Shown: piece after piece, positions 46,601 through 58,595 of the stretch | Position numbering within the stretch: the stretch's first letter is position 1 | Layout of the letters: every line of letters begins with the position of its first letter | Source of the DNA: Sipunculus nudus | Lineage: Eukaryota; Annelida; Sipuncula; Golfingiida; Sipunculidae | Length of the DNA stretch: 64,000 bases | Assembly (NCBI GenBank): GCA_026874595.1 | Contig: CM049319.1 | Location: 57,484,917-57,548,916, forward strand | Direction: 5' to 3' | Made by a program: the position numbers and the translations under genes | Notes under the pieces: generated by a model | The model's input: only the letters and a program-made list of their open reading frames with translations | Database searches by the model: none | What the model was told of the DNA's origin: nothing

Positions 46601-49600
46601 TATAATAATTCTAAAATATATTTGTCAATATCTTTAACAGAACAACATCATGTGTTGACCTACCTTGAAGATGCTATATCTCAACTTCTTGAACACAAAG
46701 ATGACAACCCAAAAGTCAACCCAACAAAGTTTTTCAGTGAATAGTAAGTATAATACCCCTTCCACACATAAAATATTTTCAAACTGATTTGGGCAAAGTG
46801 GTTTGGCCAAATCAGTTTGGTGCATTCACACAGGCATCTAGCATCAATGCACGAGGTGTACATTTCACATGTGGAACAATGTAACAACATGCTGACACTA
46901 TCATTTGCTCTTGCACTTTGATCGAGTTGCTGCTTTAAAACTCGGTCAAAACCATTCTGGAGCATTTACACAACACTTTTGCAAACCCAATAAAATGATT
47001 TGCATACAAAACAATTTGAAAAACCTGAACTGGATTCAAACTGTTTTGGCCAAAACACTCAAAAAGTGCATTCAAAATGGTGTGAAACCAGTTCACATTT
47101 GCTGTGTAAAAGGGATATCAGTGCTAGGAAATGGTTGTAAAATCATATTTGATGATTTAAAGATAAAAATGACTAAGGACCAATGATGTATTATTAATTG
47201 ATTATTTTATGTACCACCTATATTACCGTAAAATATTACTATGTAGAATTATACCTTAGCTATTGACTGAGTAAATTCAGGCTGACGTGTACATCAGGCT
47301 GAAAGGTATATCAGAGATTGATTTTGATGTTCACAGCTTCACCAGTGTAAGAGAGGGGAACCACACTTTATTCAGAGATTACGCGTTTATCCGTTCCACT
47401 ACACACAACAGAGCATCCTTCGTCAAGGCGTTTTGGAAATGCTTCAGGCATATTGGCTGGAATGGAGGTTAGTCCATACTTTTTTTCCCAATGGATTACC
47501 TCTTTCAATTTTTAGTTTTATACCAGTTGATTGCACTGTTTTATAAGTCACCATAGGACAAGGTGTATATATTAGTGTAAAGTTGATGTATTCAAAATCC
47601 TTATACCAAAATGGCTGTAGAAAATTTAGTAACAATTCAATATACAGTTTTGTGTAATATTTGGAGATTGTATCATTCTTCAATTCTCAAACCACCTTCA
47701 CAACAAGTATTGAAATCATTTTTCTTTTCAACAGAGTTATCTTTCTTAAACCTGTTTTTAGTGCTGCCATCTGTATGCACTTTTGGAACTAGACCCTTTG
47801 TTGACATTGGTTTAATCTCTGACAACTGTCTTATTAATGAGGATATTTGTATTAATAAGGTTACATTTTTGTGTGTGTGTACATTTGTTTCTGGGTTTGA
47901 AGTAAAATGATAGACAGCACACATACATTATATTTGTTTTCCAAACTGTTAATGTATGTATTATACATCATATTATGAGAAAGTAAAATAATGAGAAATC
48001 TCAAAATGGGAGATGTGAATAATTTTTTCAGCAAACCTTTGGTATTATTATTAAAGCCAACTGATGTATTATTTATAACAAATATTAACTAAGCTGTCTT
48101 CTGTTACATTTTGTCACTGATGGATCAATTATAGCACTTATAAGTCACTTAGTTTGACATAGTTCCCTAGTTGGAACACACTTTTACCAATCATGTTAAT
48201 AATAGGACACAATCAGACACATAATGTTGTCAGTATAACAAGGAATATGCTGTCAAAAGTTTGTACTTGTCCCTGTTAAAACCTTTATTTATGCAGATTG
48301 GTAATTAGGTGTTTTTTTTATTTCATTCTAAATTAGCCCCCTTTTCATGCTGCACAAAACTGAACTGAGCAAACTGATCAGATTTTATTTATAATATCAG
48401 TTCAGTTGAATCCGATACTTAATCACTGCACAATTCAGCTTAACACTGTCTTAAGTGATCCTATTTTTTGTTATGCTTTAGACAGGCAGTTTTATGATGA
48501 TGGGCACAAGAACAAAACATGTCATAAACACTTGTGGTCATGTGACTTGAAGACATGAAGTTTGAATGCTAGTTTTCTCTGCCCAATTTCTTGATAAAAA
48601 TAATAAACTGTGCAGCTGATATTTTATTTCAAATATTCTTCTGAAAATCACATTATTTAATAAGTTAACTTTAAATATGAAAGGCTATTCCTTTGCCATA
48701 AACACTGCAAGGAAAACTTGAAAAAAAAACTGCCTGTCACAAGCATATCTGATGTCATTTTGACGGGGACCTGATGTCATCATGGACACTTTTTCACTAC
48801 ACTTTTTGGTGTATCTGTGATCTGATTCACGATCAGATGATGATGAACTCTGGTAGCCACCTATCTGTGTAGAAACTTATCCATGTGAGTTGTTTTCACA
48901 CTGGACAAAAGGGGTCAGATTCATTTTAGATCCAATAAGCTTGACCAGATAACTTGACCAGTGTGTAAGGGACCTCGTCTTTTACTGAATAAGACATGCA
49001 AGCACAGAAAACAGCTACAGATCAAGAATATTCTTTGTTAATTACTTTATCCAAATATGCCTTATATATTTATCAAAACATCAGAAAGTCTAACCATGGC
49101 CATTTAAAGCTAAAGTAATACTAGCTTTTGATGAAATATAGTGGTATTTTTCAGCAATCATGAATTTATGGCTTGAGCTTCAGAAGAATTTGGGAGGCGA
49201 TTTGAGAGTTAATCTACAATTACTTGTTTGTCTTCAGTCTTCAGTCTATACTACTAATATTGTCCTGTCTGTTTGTCCAACTAAACCTGCAGAAACTGGC
49301 CATGACAGTGGGCCAATTTTTCTATAAGTGACAGTCATATTCACTGACTAACAAAAAACACACTAATTTGGCCCTTCCACATGTACACAATTGACTTCTC
49401 AGCGATATGATCAAATTGAGCAGGTCTGTTGCACAAGATCACATCACATGACATTGCTAATCTTCACCTTGGCCCATTACTACAAACACGTTTATACATT
49501 GGTTCTGTATCGACCACCAGATGTCACCACCTTACAGGTCTGGCAACACAATTCACTGCAATATACCCTTCCTCTGCAGTGGGCCCCAAAGGGGCCCCTA

Positions 49601-52600
49601 TTATCTAGTAAATGTTAAATTTAATTTAATTATCTGGTTATTGGACCACATGGCTTTTTAAATTTCACTCCTAAGTAGTGTTTGGAGTTAGTTGTAAGTT
49701 TATTATCAGTCATTACGAAAAATTGGTGAGCTCTACTGACTGATATTCAGAATTATTCTGTTGTTAAGGAGTTTGAAATTTATGACCATATATAGACATG
49801 TACATCATCCCGACAAACATATAGGCCTATATATTTGGTAATATATAAAATAATTCTATAGCCTATTAGTGTGTGTGAAGTAACCTGAGGTAAGAAGTTG
49901 TTACTTAGCATAGATTATTTTAGAGTTTGCTTGCATGTATTAAATGAAAGCATAAAGTCTAAGATATGTGAAAAATTTTGTAATTGATTATGGCACTGCA
50001 AGATCAATGATCAGCTCATTAAGCACCAACCAGTCATCAATGATTATCGCTCACCAGACCATCACTGATGCAAAGATATCTTAATTACATATATGCTGCT
50101 TAATCCTTTAGACAAAGTTGCTTGGGAACAGGCCTCATCTGGTAAGTCAAGAGGGACATCCTTCAACTGCATTATTGTTGTGTCACAGAAATATTATCAA
50201 CCAGGCATATTCAATCATGTCACATATTTTATTTTATTGTGAATTTTTAAGACTACATTTTTTTCATTTGTAAACCTTATCCCCCCAGTCTTTATCTTCA
50301 AGGTGGTGATTTTATTAGTCCAACACCATGAGGAGGGAGGACTACTAAAATGGTCCGTGTCTGTCCGTCCTTCTGTCCTTCCGTCTTCCTACCCCATCAC
50401 TGATGCCACACTTACCTAGTTAAATATGTACATGGTGGGGGACTATTTGTGCCTCCAGGCCCTTGTTTATATAGTCTTTACAGATATATTTTGGAACTTG
50501 GCAAGAGGGATATGTGCCACTCTGTTATTGTTATAAACAAGAGAAATACACTTTATTGAATCAATTTTTTTTTGTTTTCACTGGTTGAGCCTGGACAAAC
50601 TTACCAAAATATGCAATGCTGCAGATTCTTGTTACAGATATTGTAACATTTTACAAAAAAAAAATCACATTTTGACACAGATTGTTCAATCTTCTTTGAT
50701 TGATTGATACATTTTTGTAAAGTCTTTTATTTTTTAGAACTCCCATAACTAGACAGATTCAGGTTTTTCAATACATTTCATAAATCAGAAAACAATCATG
50801 ATATAGTCAAAGGAATGGAGTTGAGTTACAAACTTGCTATCATCTCTTTTCATCACTTCTTTATTTTAGTTTTCACACAATATATCTGGTTTAAATAGAG
50901 GCCAAAGCATGCTGAACTATGCACACTGCATGTTTGTGTAGTGAAATCTTCTCTGAGAAAAAAAAATAAAAAGATAAAAATGTTTTTAATCATGAGCTGA
51001 GTAAATTATTATAATGCTGAATGAAGTAATTAATATTCATTAAGTTTATTGTGTCATTTTTATTCAGATTTGGCTAGTCTAAATTAAGGTACTTGGAGTG
51101 AATATCAACAGCTGTTACTCATTTAAATATATGCACATGAATATTACTTAACATTATTGCATGAATGAAAATTTTCATAAATTTGTACTTGACACTGCCT
51201 GTGTAAAACTTTTGCACCGTCTGTTCACAATTTCCTTTTCAATACATATTTATATAGTTTTTTGGTGATTTGTACCATCACCACAAAACTTATATTGAAG
51301 ACATTGCTTACATCTAATTAAATAATAAATACCCCAAAGATTTCAACAATAATGACCACTATTGGAAAAAAGATAATATTACATTGCCCATCCCAAACAT
51401 CAGTCAGTCCATGGACCCATATAATGATGGTCATTTGTAATGCCATATATTTTAAGTTTGCATGCTTAAGACAACATCAGCATATTTATTTTGTATTGGT
51501 TTATACAGATGTTATACGTAAATGAAGTATGTTTTCAGAGGTCAGGCAATAAGTTTGTGAATTCTTTACAGAATGACTTTAACTATTTCTTTAAAATTGA
51601 TGGATTTATGCTGCAAAATCATGAATTCTCATTGATTTGGCAGCCTTGATATAAAATGGATAGAGAACTTAAATTTTAATGTATGTACCGGTACATTATT
51701 TATCTTTTACAGATCTGCTGAGCAGCAAGGAGTACCACTCACTCCTCGGCCTGATCTGCAGTGACTTTCCCTTCAGTGTTGTTCAGAAAACTGCCAAGTG
51801 AGTCACTTAAGATGATTTGATCAATCTGTGATAAAAATATTTGAAAAAAAATTATCATAGATTGATATTTTAGTGAATGAACCATGGTTCATAATAGACT
51901 CCTTCTGTTTGCAAAGATAATCTTATGAAAGACTTTGTTTTTTATTATGGATAAATCAGGAATCATCTCATCTGTAAGTAATTTCCTTTTCTTAGACATG
52001 AGAACAGAAAAATACTTGCAGGTTTTTCCATGATATATGAAAATTTCACTTTTAAATTTACAGTTTAATTAGAATTTTGTATAATTTTGGATTGTTTGTT
52101 ATATTTACAATAGAAAATAAATGAAGGATGATTTTTTTATTGTTTGTTTTTTAATCAAACTGTAATAATCACAAAATAAGAGTTTAAAAGCAAAATAATT
52201 GACCGAATACTGATGCATAATAAAATTTAGCGACATGTGCCTTTTTTTTACTTCAAATGTCCACAAGATAGTATTTTTTCTATGCTCTGAACACAGCACG
52301 TGACCTCCTGGTAACGTTCCACTCACACGCTGTGAGAATAGCAGGATTCTTCAGGTTTGGCAACATCCAGTCAGTTTGCGCTGGATGAACTAAAATCTGA
52401 TTGGCTCTGCGTTTAAACAAATCTGCAGAACAAGCAGAAGAAATCTGAATGGCTTAGCATGTCAACAAACATGGCTGCACCTGTTGTAAACTCGTGTTGC
52501 ACTGCAAGAAAGTGATTTTCCAGATTTTTTTAAAGTCTGGTTGAAGGGACAAAGGATGGCAAAAAATATGTATCTGAAGGGGCAGATCCAGGGTGAGTAG

Positions 52601-54533
52601 GGTGTAGGGGTTGAACACATCTCTTACTTGGGAGAAATTATCTGAATTTAAAGTGATTTTCCAGAATGTTTTAAGTACTATCCTCCCTCACCTCCTAACT
52701 AAGCGTATCAGTCCCAAACTGGGTAGTTTGAATAGTAAAAATCTCCAATCTCAGGCACCTGGATCTGCCCCTGTCTCTTATCAGTAACCAGGGTAGGGCT
52801 AGTATTGGCCAATAGGGGTGATTCATACTCATGCTTAGTGAGTTTCTCATCTGCTTGCTGATTGGCTTGAACCTTGCTGCAAGCAGCACATGGATCAAGT
52901 GAGACAAAAATGATGAAGATACAAAATATCTCTCATTCCCCGTCACATAACATGATGCACATTAAAAATACCATCATCACACTGTGTTAGACAGACCTGC
53001 AACAATTTGTAAATTTCTTAATAAATTCAAGATTCAAGATTAAGTGTGTATTCCAATGGGCAGTGGAAAAATCTGTGCTATCAAGCACATTTGACTGCAG
53101 TGCAAAGTGATCTATGCCAAAGAAAATTGATTGTGCTGGTGATATCTGCAATGAGATTAGTTAAATATTACGCTTTGGGAATTCCACAGAGGAGGCACCG
53201 CCTGGTGGCCAAACCTGATAGGCAACCGTGGTTTCATGCAGCGGGTAGTGTAGCGAATAGTTGAGCATAGCTTGACCGCTGCTTAAGGAGCATAAATTTT
53301 TTTCCTACAGGTCTACATTTTCAGCATTAATGACAGACACTGCACCATGCAGGCCTGAGCAGACTAACAGTTTGACAGTTACCGTTGTATGTTATGTGGA
53401 CCATGTCTAATTACACCCTGCAACCCTAGCATCTGTTTTCTTTCTTCAGGATAATTTTGCTGGATGATGCCACTGACTGCCTGATATCGTTCTCAGATTT
53501 CCTCTATGCTTTCCAAGTCCAGTTTTGTTATGATGGTTAGTATATTTCCTGTGCACTACCCTATACTTTCTTAAAAGTACTTTTTTCCCAGGAAAAACTA
53601 CTTTTTATACATTTTCATACTTTCTCTAAGCATTTATATTATGATGGTTTTTGCTCAAATCATAATCTCAATGTTTGGTCTGTTAACTCATATAGTTCAA
53701 ACATTTGGTGAGAGTGATATAGATGTTCTCTCTGTTTCATAATAGTGACATTTTATAAAGCAAAGATATCAGGTGATATCATCAATTTTTTACAAAAGGA
53801 TTCAATATATGAACAACTTTGGGCTCATAAATGGAGATAAAAAAAAACACCTGATATTAATTCAGAAGACTTTCACAAAGTCAGATTTTTCAAAAGTCCT
53901 CTACCTTGGCCTTTTCTAAGGAATTATTACAAAAGAATACCTGTTAATGTACAGACTAAAACAATTCTCTCCATAGTGACCTCAGTAATTTCTTGCTCCT
54001 CACACAACCTAGCAATCAATCACATGACAAATGGAGTATGTGCTGAGCTTGTATACAATCAGTAATTTAACAAACTTGCAGGGAGTTTTATCAACATGCT
54101 TTTTGAGTTTAATCCCCAAAAGTACCCAAATTAACAAAATTTTATGTACACAATTAGGGCCTCACTTAATAAGTTGGTGCCCTATAATTATCACCTCTGT
54201 CTGTCCATCTGTCCACAAATTTGTTTCTGGAAGATAACTCCAGTTTAGATAGACATATGGATTTCAAATTTTAATTATCTATGGCCCACCATAGAACGTA
54301 ATTAGTTGTTTCATGGTCCATGGCCCACCCTTGCCAAAGATTTCTTTGGAATTGTTTAGATATTGTGTTGAAAACCAGACAGATAAACAGGGATGAATAC
54401 ATAAACTTTGTGGGTACAGGTAATTGTGCAATATACATTTCTTTAATTGACAGAATATTCTGTATATGATTCAGACTTGGTTTTTCATGTAAAAAAATTC
54501 AGTTTAATTTGGAATTAATGCATATATCATTCA

Positions 54534-54609
<76 letters not shown>

Positions 54610-54847
54610 TATATATATATTATATATATTCTGTTTTAGAGTTTTTAGTAGAATGTGCTGATGTCTACAAGGCCCTTCTGAGGTCACCCACCACTGCCCT
54701 CCCGGAGACGGTTGTTGTCCCGACATCGGAGACATCAGCAGACGGTGGTGTCCATAATGACGTAGCAGAGTCTGTCTCCCTTGACGGAGTGGATGCCATG
54801 CAGTACTTCAGAGCTCTGCTTCCTGTTACAGAGAAGCAAAATGTCAA
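43573..54847 (+). CDS. CSTPP1: CSTPP1 (C11orf49) orthologue, exons 1-6, 3' incomplete
   Basis: Six exons (43573-43621, 46641-46743, 47337-47467, 51713-51797, 53450-53535, 54640-54847) join in frame with GT-AG borders and matching phases (1, 2, 1, 2, 1, 2), giving 220 codons plus two bases. From memory of the human protein, the matches are clear: HHVLTYLEDAISQLLEHK, then YFTSVREG-NHTLFRDYAF, HNRASFVKAFWKCFR, DLLSSKEYHSLLGLICSDFP, DDATDCLISFSDFLYAFQV and EFLVECADVYKALL. Human CSTPP1 is about 330 residues, so roughly two thirds is here and the rest lies beyond 64000. The family regulates the tubulin polyglutamylase complex at centriolar satellites, affecting microtubule glutamylation and cilia. 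Intron 1 carries a hAT MITE. Intron 6 carries a Helentron-like element and a large LTR element. Confidence 0.93.
44464..45668. mobile_element. hAT-type non-autonomous element with 8-bp target duplication
   Basis: The ends are CAGGGTTGACCA and its inverted form TGGTCAACCCTG (the right end reads TTTTGGTCAACCCTG). Flanks TTAGTGCA (44456-44463) and TTAGTGCG (45669-45676) match 7 of 8, the 8-bp duplication typical of hAT transposases. AAGCC/GGCTT words extend the inverted ends. Inside is a short direct duplication of a CTGGGTTAATAACTAAAC block (about 45171 and 45208). No transposase frame is present in the 1205 bp, so it was mobilised in trans. It lies in CSTPP1 intron 1. Confidence 0.85.
46262..46425 (+). 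repeat. Dispersed repeat family R2, copy 2
   Basis: Matches the right part of 15541-15810 in the same order (ACCCACTTGCCC, TAGGAGGTGATTTTT, CAAGCAGTTGACTGT, AAGCCCTG). Diverged. Confidence 0.55.
46641..46743 (+). CDS. CSTPP1: CSTPP1 exon 2
   Basis: Acceptor TCTTTAACAG and donor ATA|GTAAGT. Encodes HHVLTYLEDAISQLLEHK and a KVNPTKFFSE segment, the best conserved N-terminal part of the family. Confidence 0.93.
46744..47336 (+). other. CSTPP1 intron 2
   Basis: A 593-bp intron largely filled by the MITE at 46751-47118. Confidence 0.85.
46751..47118. mobile_element. Putative MITE in CSTPP1 intron 2
   Basis: The ends ATACCCCTTCCACAC and GTGTAAAAGGGATAT are inverted with mismatches. The interior repeats TTTGGCCAAA and GTTTTGGCCAAAAC palindromes. 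Similar words recur at 36755-36810 and, more weakly, around 48345 and 48890-48975. No clear target duplication, so the boundaries are approximate. Confidence 0.5.
47337..47467 (+). CDS. CSTPP1: CSTPP1 exon 3
   Basis: Acceptor GATGTTCACAG and donor GGAG|GTTAGT. It completes Tyr from exon 2 and encodes FTSVREGNHTLFRDYAF, then HNRASFVKAFWKCFRHIG, matching the vertebrate block in order. Confidence 0.93.
47468..51712 (+). other. CSTPP1 intron 3
   Basis: A 4.2-kb AT-rich intron with no exon recognised. 50340-50400 has a CCGT/CCTT-rich tract that may mark a degraded microsatellite-bearing repeat. A GGGGCC hairpin (GGGCCCCAAAGGGGCCCC) lies near 49580. Confidence 0.7.
51713..51797 (+). CDS. CSTPP1: CSTPP1 exon 4
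   Basis: Acceptor TATCTTTTACAG and donor CCAA|GTGAGT. Encodes DLLSSKEYHSLLGLICSDFP, aligned with the DLLTMKEYH-type block of the human protein. Confidence 0.93.
51798..53449 (+). other. CSTPP1 intron 4
   Basis: Contains a small inverted-repeat element (52578-52773). The 52300-52500 segment is less AT-rich but unassigned. No exon was seen. Confidence 0.7.
52578..52773. mobile_element. Small MITE with GGGGCAGATCCAGG ends
   Basis: AGGGGCAGATCCAGGGTG at the left is inverted as CACCTGGATCTGCCCCTG at the right, about 196 bp apart end to end. hAT MITEs often end in CAGGGGC-type words, but I could not identify a target duplication. Confidence 0.6.
53450..53535 (+). CDS. CSTPP1: CSTPP1 exon 5
   Basis: Acceptor TTTCTTTCTTCAG and donor GATG|GTTAGT. 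Encodes IILLDDATDCLISFSDFLY then AFQVQFCYD, strongly matching the family's LMDDAMDCLMSFSDF block. Confidence 0.95.
53536..54639 (+). other. CSTPP1 intron 5
   Basis: An AT-rich intron ending in a long (TA)n tract just before the exon 6 acceptor. No exon or gene inside. Confidence 0.8.
54539..54629. repeat. (TA)n microsatellite next to splice acceptor
   Basis: Almost pure TA repeats from 54539 to about 54629, interrupted by AAA at 54602-54605. It ends about 10 bases before the exon 6 acceptor CTGTTTTAG|AG, leaving a very short pyrimidine tract. Confidence 0.92.
54640..54847 (+). CDS. CSTPP1: CSTPP1 exon 6
   Basis: Acceptor TTCTGTTTTAG and donor TCAA|GTAAGA. Encodes EFLVECADVYKALLRSP, then ETVVVPTSETSADGG, then an acidic linker. 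VVVPTS matches the vertebrate VIVPTSS motif. Exits in phase 2, and the next exon was not found in the window. Confidence 0.92.
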
Positions 54848-54880
54848 GTAAGAACTTCAGAGGTTGATACAACACCCATG

Positions 54881-57291
54881 TTTTTTAGCTCAGCTGACTA
54901 TAAGTCATCTGAGCAATAATCGTGGTCCATTGTCCGTCGTGCGTGTGTCTGTCCATCTGTCAGTCTGTTCATAGATTATTTACTGTAAATAATCCTCTAT
55001 ATAGTTTCTATGTACATGCCAGAAATTAGGTCTGTATTATTTAATTCAAAAAAGTTATGGGCCCAAACATAATGCATTTTGTAAATAATCAGGAAAGAAA
55101 TTTGATCACTTAACACAAAACTTGTTAAATTTAAGCACTTTTTTCCAGTAATATAATTTTAATTAATCATTAATATAATTAATATAATTGTATACCAAAA
55201 ATTAGATCAAAATCTTTAAATTTTTTTTTAAATATTAGCAAAAATAAAAAATTGGTACCATAAATTTTGCCCAAATTTGACCATGGCACGTTTTTTTCCT
55301 GTAACTGCTGTGGATTTATTTTTAAAGCATGTTTTTGTTAGCATTTAAACTGTTAACACCAAAAATTTGAAACCAGTTGATCAAAAACTGTAGATTTTAT
55401 TCAAGATTTCAAGCACCATGTCACATATTGTTTACATCAAGCTAGTGTTATGCAATTTGCTAGAGCTCAGCTGCTCAGCTTCAGCTCTAAGTTCCTTAAA
55501 CTTGGCATACAGTTAAAAGTCTCCAAAGTCCCCTACCATGCCAAGAATTTGGTCACTAGGACTTAATTCCTTTGAGATATTAATGAAAAACTTCATTTTT
55601 CCATTAAAAACCCATTGTTACACTTTAAGACTGCTTAAAATCAAAACCACTGATCTGACTTTGATCATATATTATATACATATTTTTCTATACATTCGCT
55701 ATGCACATGCCAGAAGTGATGTCACTATTGCGTAATTGTTTAAGTTATAGGCCCAAACATAATGCACTTTTTAAAAAATCAAGAAATATATTTACTCCAT
55801 AAACAAGAGGATTGCTGAAGCTAGAGATTTTTTGTCAGGGATGTAACATTATTTAATCAAGATTCAATGCAATACCCAAAATTAGTTCTGAATTTTTTTT
55901 CAAATTTTATAAGTTATTAGTATTAATATAAAATTAGTACCTTAAATTTTGCCCAACTTTGACCATGGCACGTTTGTTTCCTGAGAGCATTGTTGATATA
56001 ATTTTCATATCATGCACACATAAGGATTTCATCTTTGTAATTTAGAAAACTGAAAGAAATTGGCCAAAAATTGTAGCTTTTATTAATGTTTTCATGAGAC
56101 CATGACCATGTCATAGACCCAGGCTCTACCCAGCCCCTCTTCAGTCACCTGTATGTTGACCTTGTTGACCTTTCAGCAAATTATGCAGTTGATCCAGGTG
56201 TCCAACCCAACTCATCTAGTAGTTGTTTTGAAAAACAACATAACAATTAACAATAAATTAATAAATTTTTATTGGGTTTTAATAAAAAAAGTAAAGAAAA
56301 ATTAATGGAAAAGGAATTTGTTAGTTGATGAGTAACAGGAAATTAACTTGCAGTTACTGATGATGTAAGAATCTTGTATGGATGGATAGAATGTCAATGT
56401 TATTCCAAATAACACCATGCAGTCACTTATGGTATTTTTCAGTTCAATTTTAATGATAAAAAAATAAATCATATTATTCATTACTAATCATTAGGGATCA
56501 TATGAAGGAAATTAATGATAGACAAAGAAGAAGTTGATAATATTAATCTAGATTCCTACTGTGTCTAGTGTGTAGACTGATGTGAAAGTAGTCCAAAGTG
56601 AATATATTACATTTATTTTTTTTAATATAAATAAAAGCCATGAAACCAGGTACTTATGATCATTATTTAAATTTGTGAATTTATATTCTGGATTCTTATC
56701 ATCATTGTTTGGCTAAATCTGAATAAATACTAGACATAGTGCGAATGCTTTGCAAATGTATTTGAATACGAATATGAATATGTACTGCATAAAAAAAATT
56801 ATTATTGCATAAGAATGGGAATTCAGATAAAAATGAAAGTATTTAAATACCAGTGCAGATACTTTCAAAATGTATTCATGAATGCATTTATGAATATATT
56901 CTATAATATTATTTTAATCATAATTTCAGTTATATTTTATTTTAAAAAAAAAACATGATTTTCTTTATATTTTTTTTATAAAAATTATATTGGCACAATA
57001 TTTGTTATTAAATTTTAATAAATAGTTAAACTCTTTTATTATATATGCTGCTTATAAGTTATATGGCCAAGACAAAATCTGTGTGACAATAGCACTCCAT
57101 TTGTTAATAAAATAAATGAAATGAATCCTCTTCCGTCTCCAAAGATAATATCAAAATCATACATAACCTAAACACAAACAACTCATAATACAGCTTATAT
57201 TTATTACCACACAAAACCAGCATGTGCCTCATTCCCAAATCATATTTTTTTATCATATATAACAGCTGAGCGCTGTGACCCATGGGTCCCT
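54881..57291 (-). mobile_element. Helentron-like element, full copy (minus strand)
   Basis: Read on the minus strand, it begins with GGGACCCATGGGTCACAGCG and CGCTCAGCTG (57291-57261). It ends with a degraded ACGG-type microsatellite (54937-54969), the family hairpin (54916-54886) and an A run. Its core has two units of about 685 bp, marked by ACCATGGCACGTTT on the given strand at 55281 and 55962, and by ATGCACATGCCAGAA-type words at about 55007 and 55699. The right-hand unit aligns with 11438-12060. It is non-autonomous, with no Rep/helicase. The body between about 56100 and 57260 shows no internal repeat. Confidence 0.65.
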
Positions 57292-57348
57292 TCTTTGTAT
57301 TAAGCTTCAGAATATATCAAACATGTCTAGAATTTAGGATTATTTTTC
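57292..57348. other. Short spacer between two repeat fragments
   Basis: Nothing recognised. Confidence 0.4.
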
Positions 57349-57472
57349 TGAGCTATAGCAATCACTCTTTGTCCGTCGTCCGTCTAGCCATCTGGCGGTC
57401 TGTCTGTTAGCAAGGCACAAAATGTCACCAATGGACCTAGAATCTTTTAACTTTACTTCCAGAGAGGTCCAT
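57349..57472 (-). mobile_element. Right-end fragment of 336-bp-repeat family (minus)
   Basis: The reverse complement aligns with 11275-11436: part of the last 336-bp unit (GAGAGGTCCAT, GGACCTAGAA, AGGCACAAA), a short CCGT/CTGT microsatellite and a degraded terminal hairpin (GAGCTATAG). It is cut at 57472 by the LTR element, so the rest of this copy should lie beyond the right LTR. Confidence 0.65.
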
Positions 57473-58572
57473 TGTCACCAGACAATAGGTGACAATATGT
57501 ACGGTGTTTTGTATCATAGTTTAACGAAGTCTGTTCTCTATTGATATGGACGTGAAGCGTCATCCTAAAGCGTTGACAGGTCTGGATTGTATATATATAT
57601 TGTGTATTCTTGTATGGAATCCCATCAGCTATCAGCTGATTTATCCGTGTCACGCATCGTGTGTAATTATTTCTGGTATGTGGGTCGCCAAGGTGACGCT
57701 AACAGTCAAACTAGGTCACATATATCCTTATATGGGACACTTGAGAAATGAGCCAATCAAAGAACCGGATCGCCGTATTGTGACGACGATTGTGACGTCA
57801 GAGTTCAGGGAGAGACGCTGGAAGCTGCCTTCAGTTGGGTCTTGAAGCTTGAGGTGGCAGCACGCACGCACGGGAGTAGGAACATTGAAACGCCAGGAAC
57901 GGCATAGAAGCAAGCTTCTACATGAAGCAAGGACCCAGCTCATAAGAACTCAGCCGTGCTGCCGAAAGAGCTTCGTATTGGCGATATAGAGAGAGAGCGC
58001 GCTCGACACCTGCCAGCCTAGTTCAGCTTGACCTAGATACATAACCGCCGTAAGCCGAGAAACCATTGCTACACGAGCAAGGTCAAGGACTCTAAGCTAC
58101 ACGTAAACAAAGGCAAGCAAGATCAGTTGAAGATCGCTAAACTCAGAAAGACTAGATCTATATGGTACTAACTATACGCTAGATTCTACACTAAACAGTA
58201 ACCAGAGATCTCTGAAGGAACTGGACTTTATGGTTTTTATACAAATCACGGACTCGGTAAATATCCTGTATTTTTAATGTGACGGACTGTCGCATTGACA
58301 CATCAACGCACACACACTTACATCTACGTCTTTGTAAGTATTGTCTTGAATTATATTTGTGAATTTAACCTGATGTCTCATAGTTTCTATTGATCTGGGT
58401 GTATGATTGTCTGGTATTTTTATACACGTCCTTAAAAGAACCTGGAAATGTCACCTGTAATGACCGGGATCTAATTTCTTGATTAATGAAATCAAGTGGC
58501 GAGCGTTAACCCATCCTATTGTTTTATAGGATATATCCGTTGTAAAGTTTTCACGTTAAGTAAGGGGTGACA
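57473..58572 (+). repeat. 5' LTR (1100 bp)
   Basis: The 7-bp inverted ends TGTCACC and GGTGACA define it. The opening 948 bases match 63050-64000. Putative U3 signals are a TATATATA tract at about 57590-57600, a CArG-type CCTTATATGG (57726-57735), CCAAT (57753-57757) and a CRE-type TGACGTCA (57793-57800). Confidence 0.9.
57726..57800 (+). promoter_or_regulatory. Cluster of CArG, CCAAT and CRE motifs in LTR
   Basis: Three perfect core motifs (CCTTATATGG, CCAAT, TGACGTCA) fall within 75 bp and are conserved in the 3' LTR at 63303-63377. Known binders elsewhere are SRF, NF-Y and CREB/ATF. Use in this element is inferred. Confidence 0.5.
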
Positions 58573-58577
58573 TTGTA

Positions 58578-58595
58578 TGGCGAGCAGTGCGAGGA
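58578..58595 (+). promoter_or_regulatory. Candidate primer-binding site
   Basis: TGGCGAGCAGTGCGAGGA starts five bases after the LTR end and begins with the TGG that pairs with tRNA CCA ends. The tRNA was not identified. Confidence 0.45.

Larger units (their letters stand above)
43622..46640 (+). other. CSTPP1 intron 1
   Basis: Contains the hAT MITE (44464-45668) and an R2 repeat copy (46262-46425). The remainder is AT-rich with no additional exon recognised. Confidence 0.8.

Noticed and set aside
50329-50460. A further hairpin-ended element terminus with a CCGT/CCTT tract
   Set aside because: A weak imperfect hairpin and microsatellite are present, but no matching opposite end or second copy was seen.
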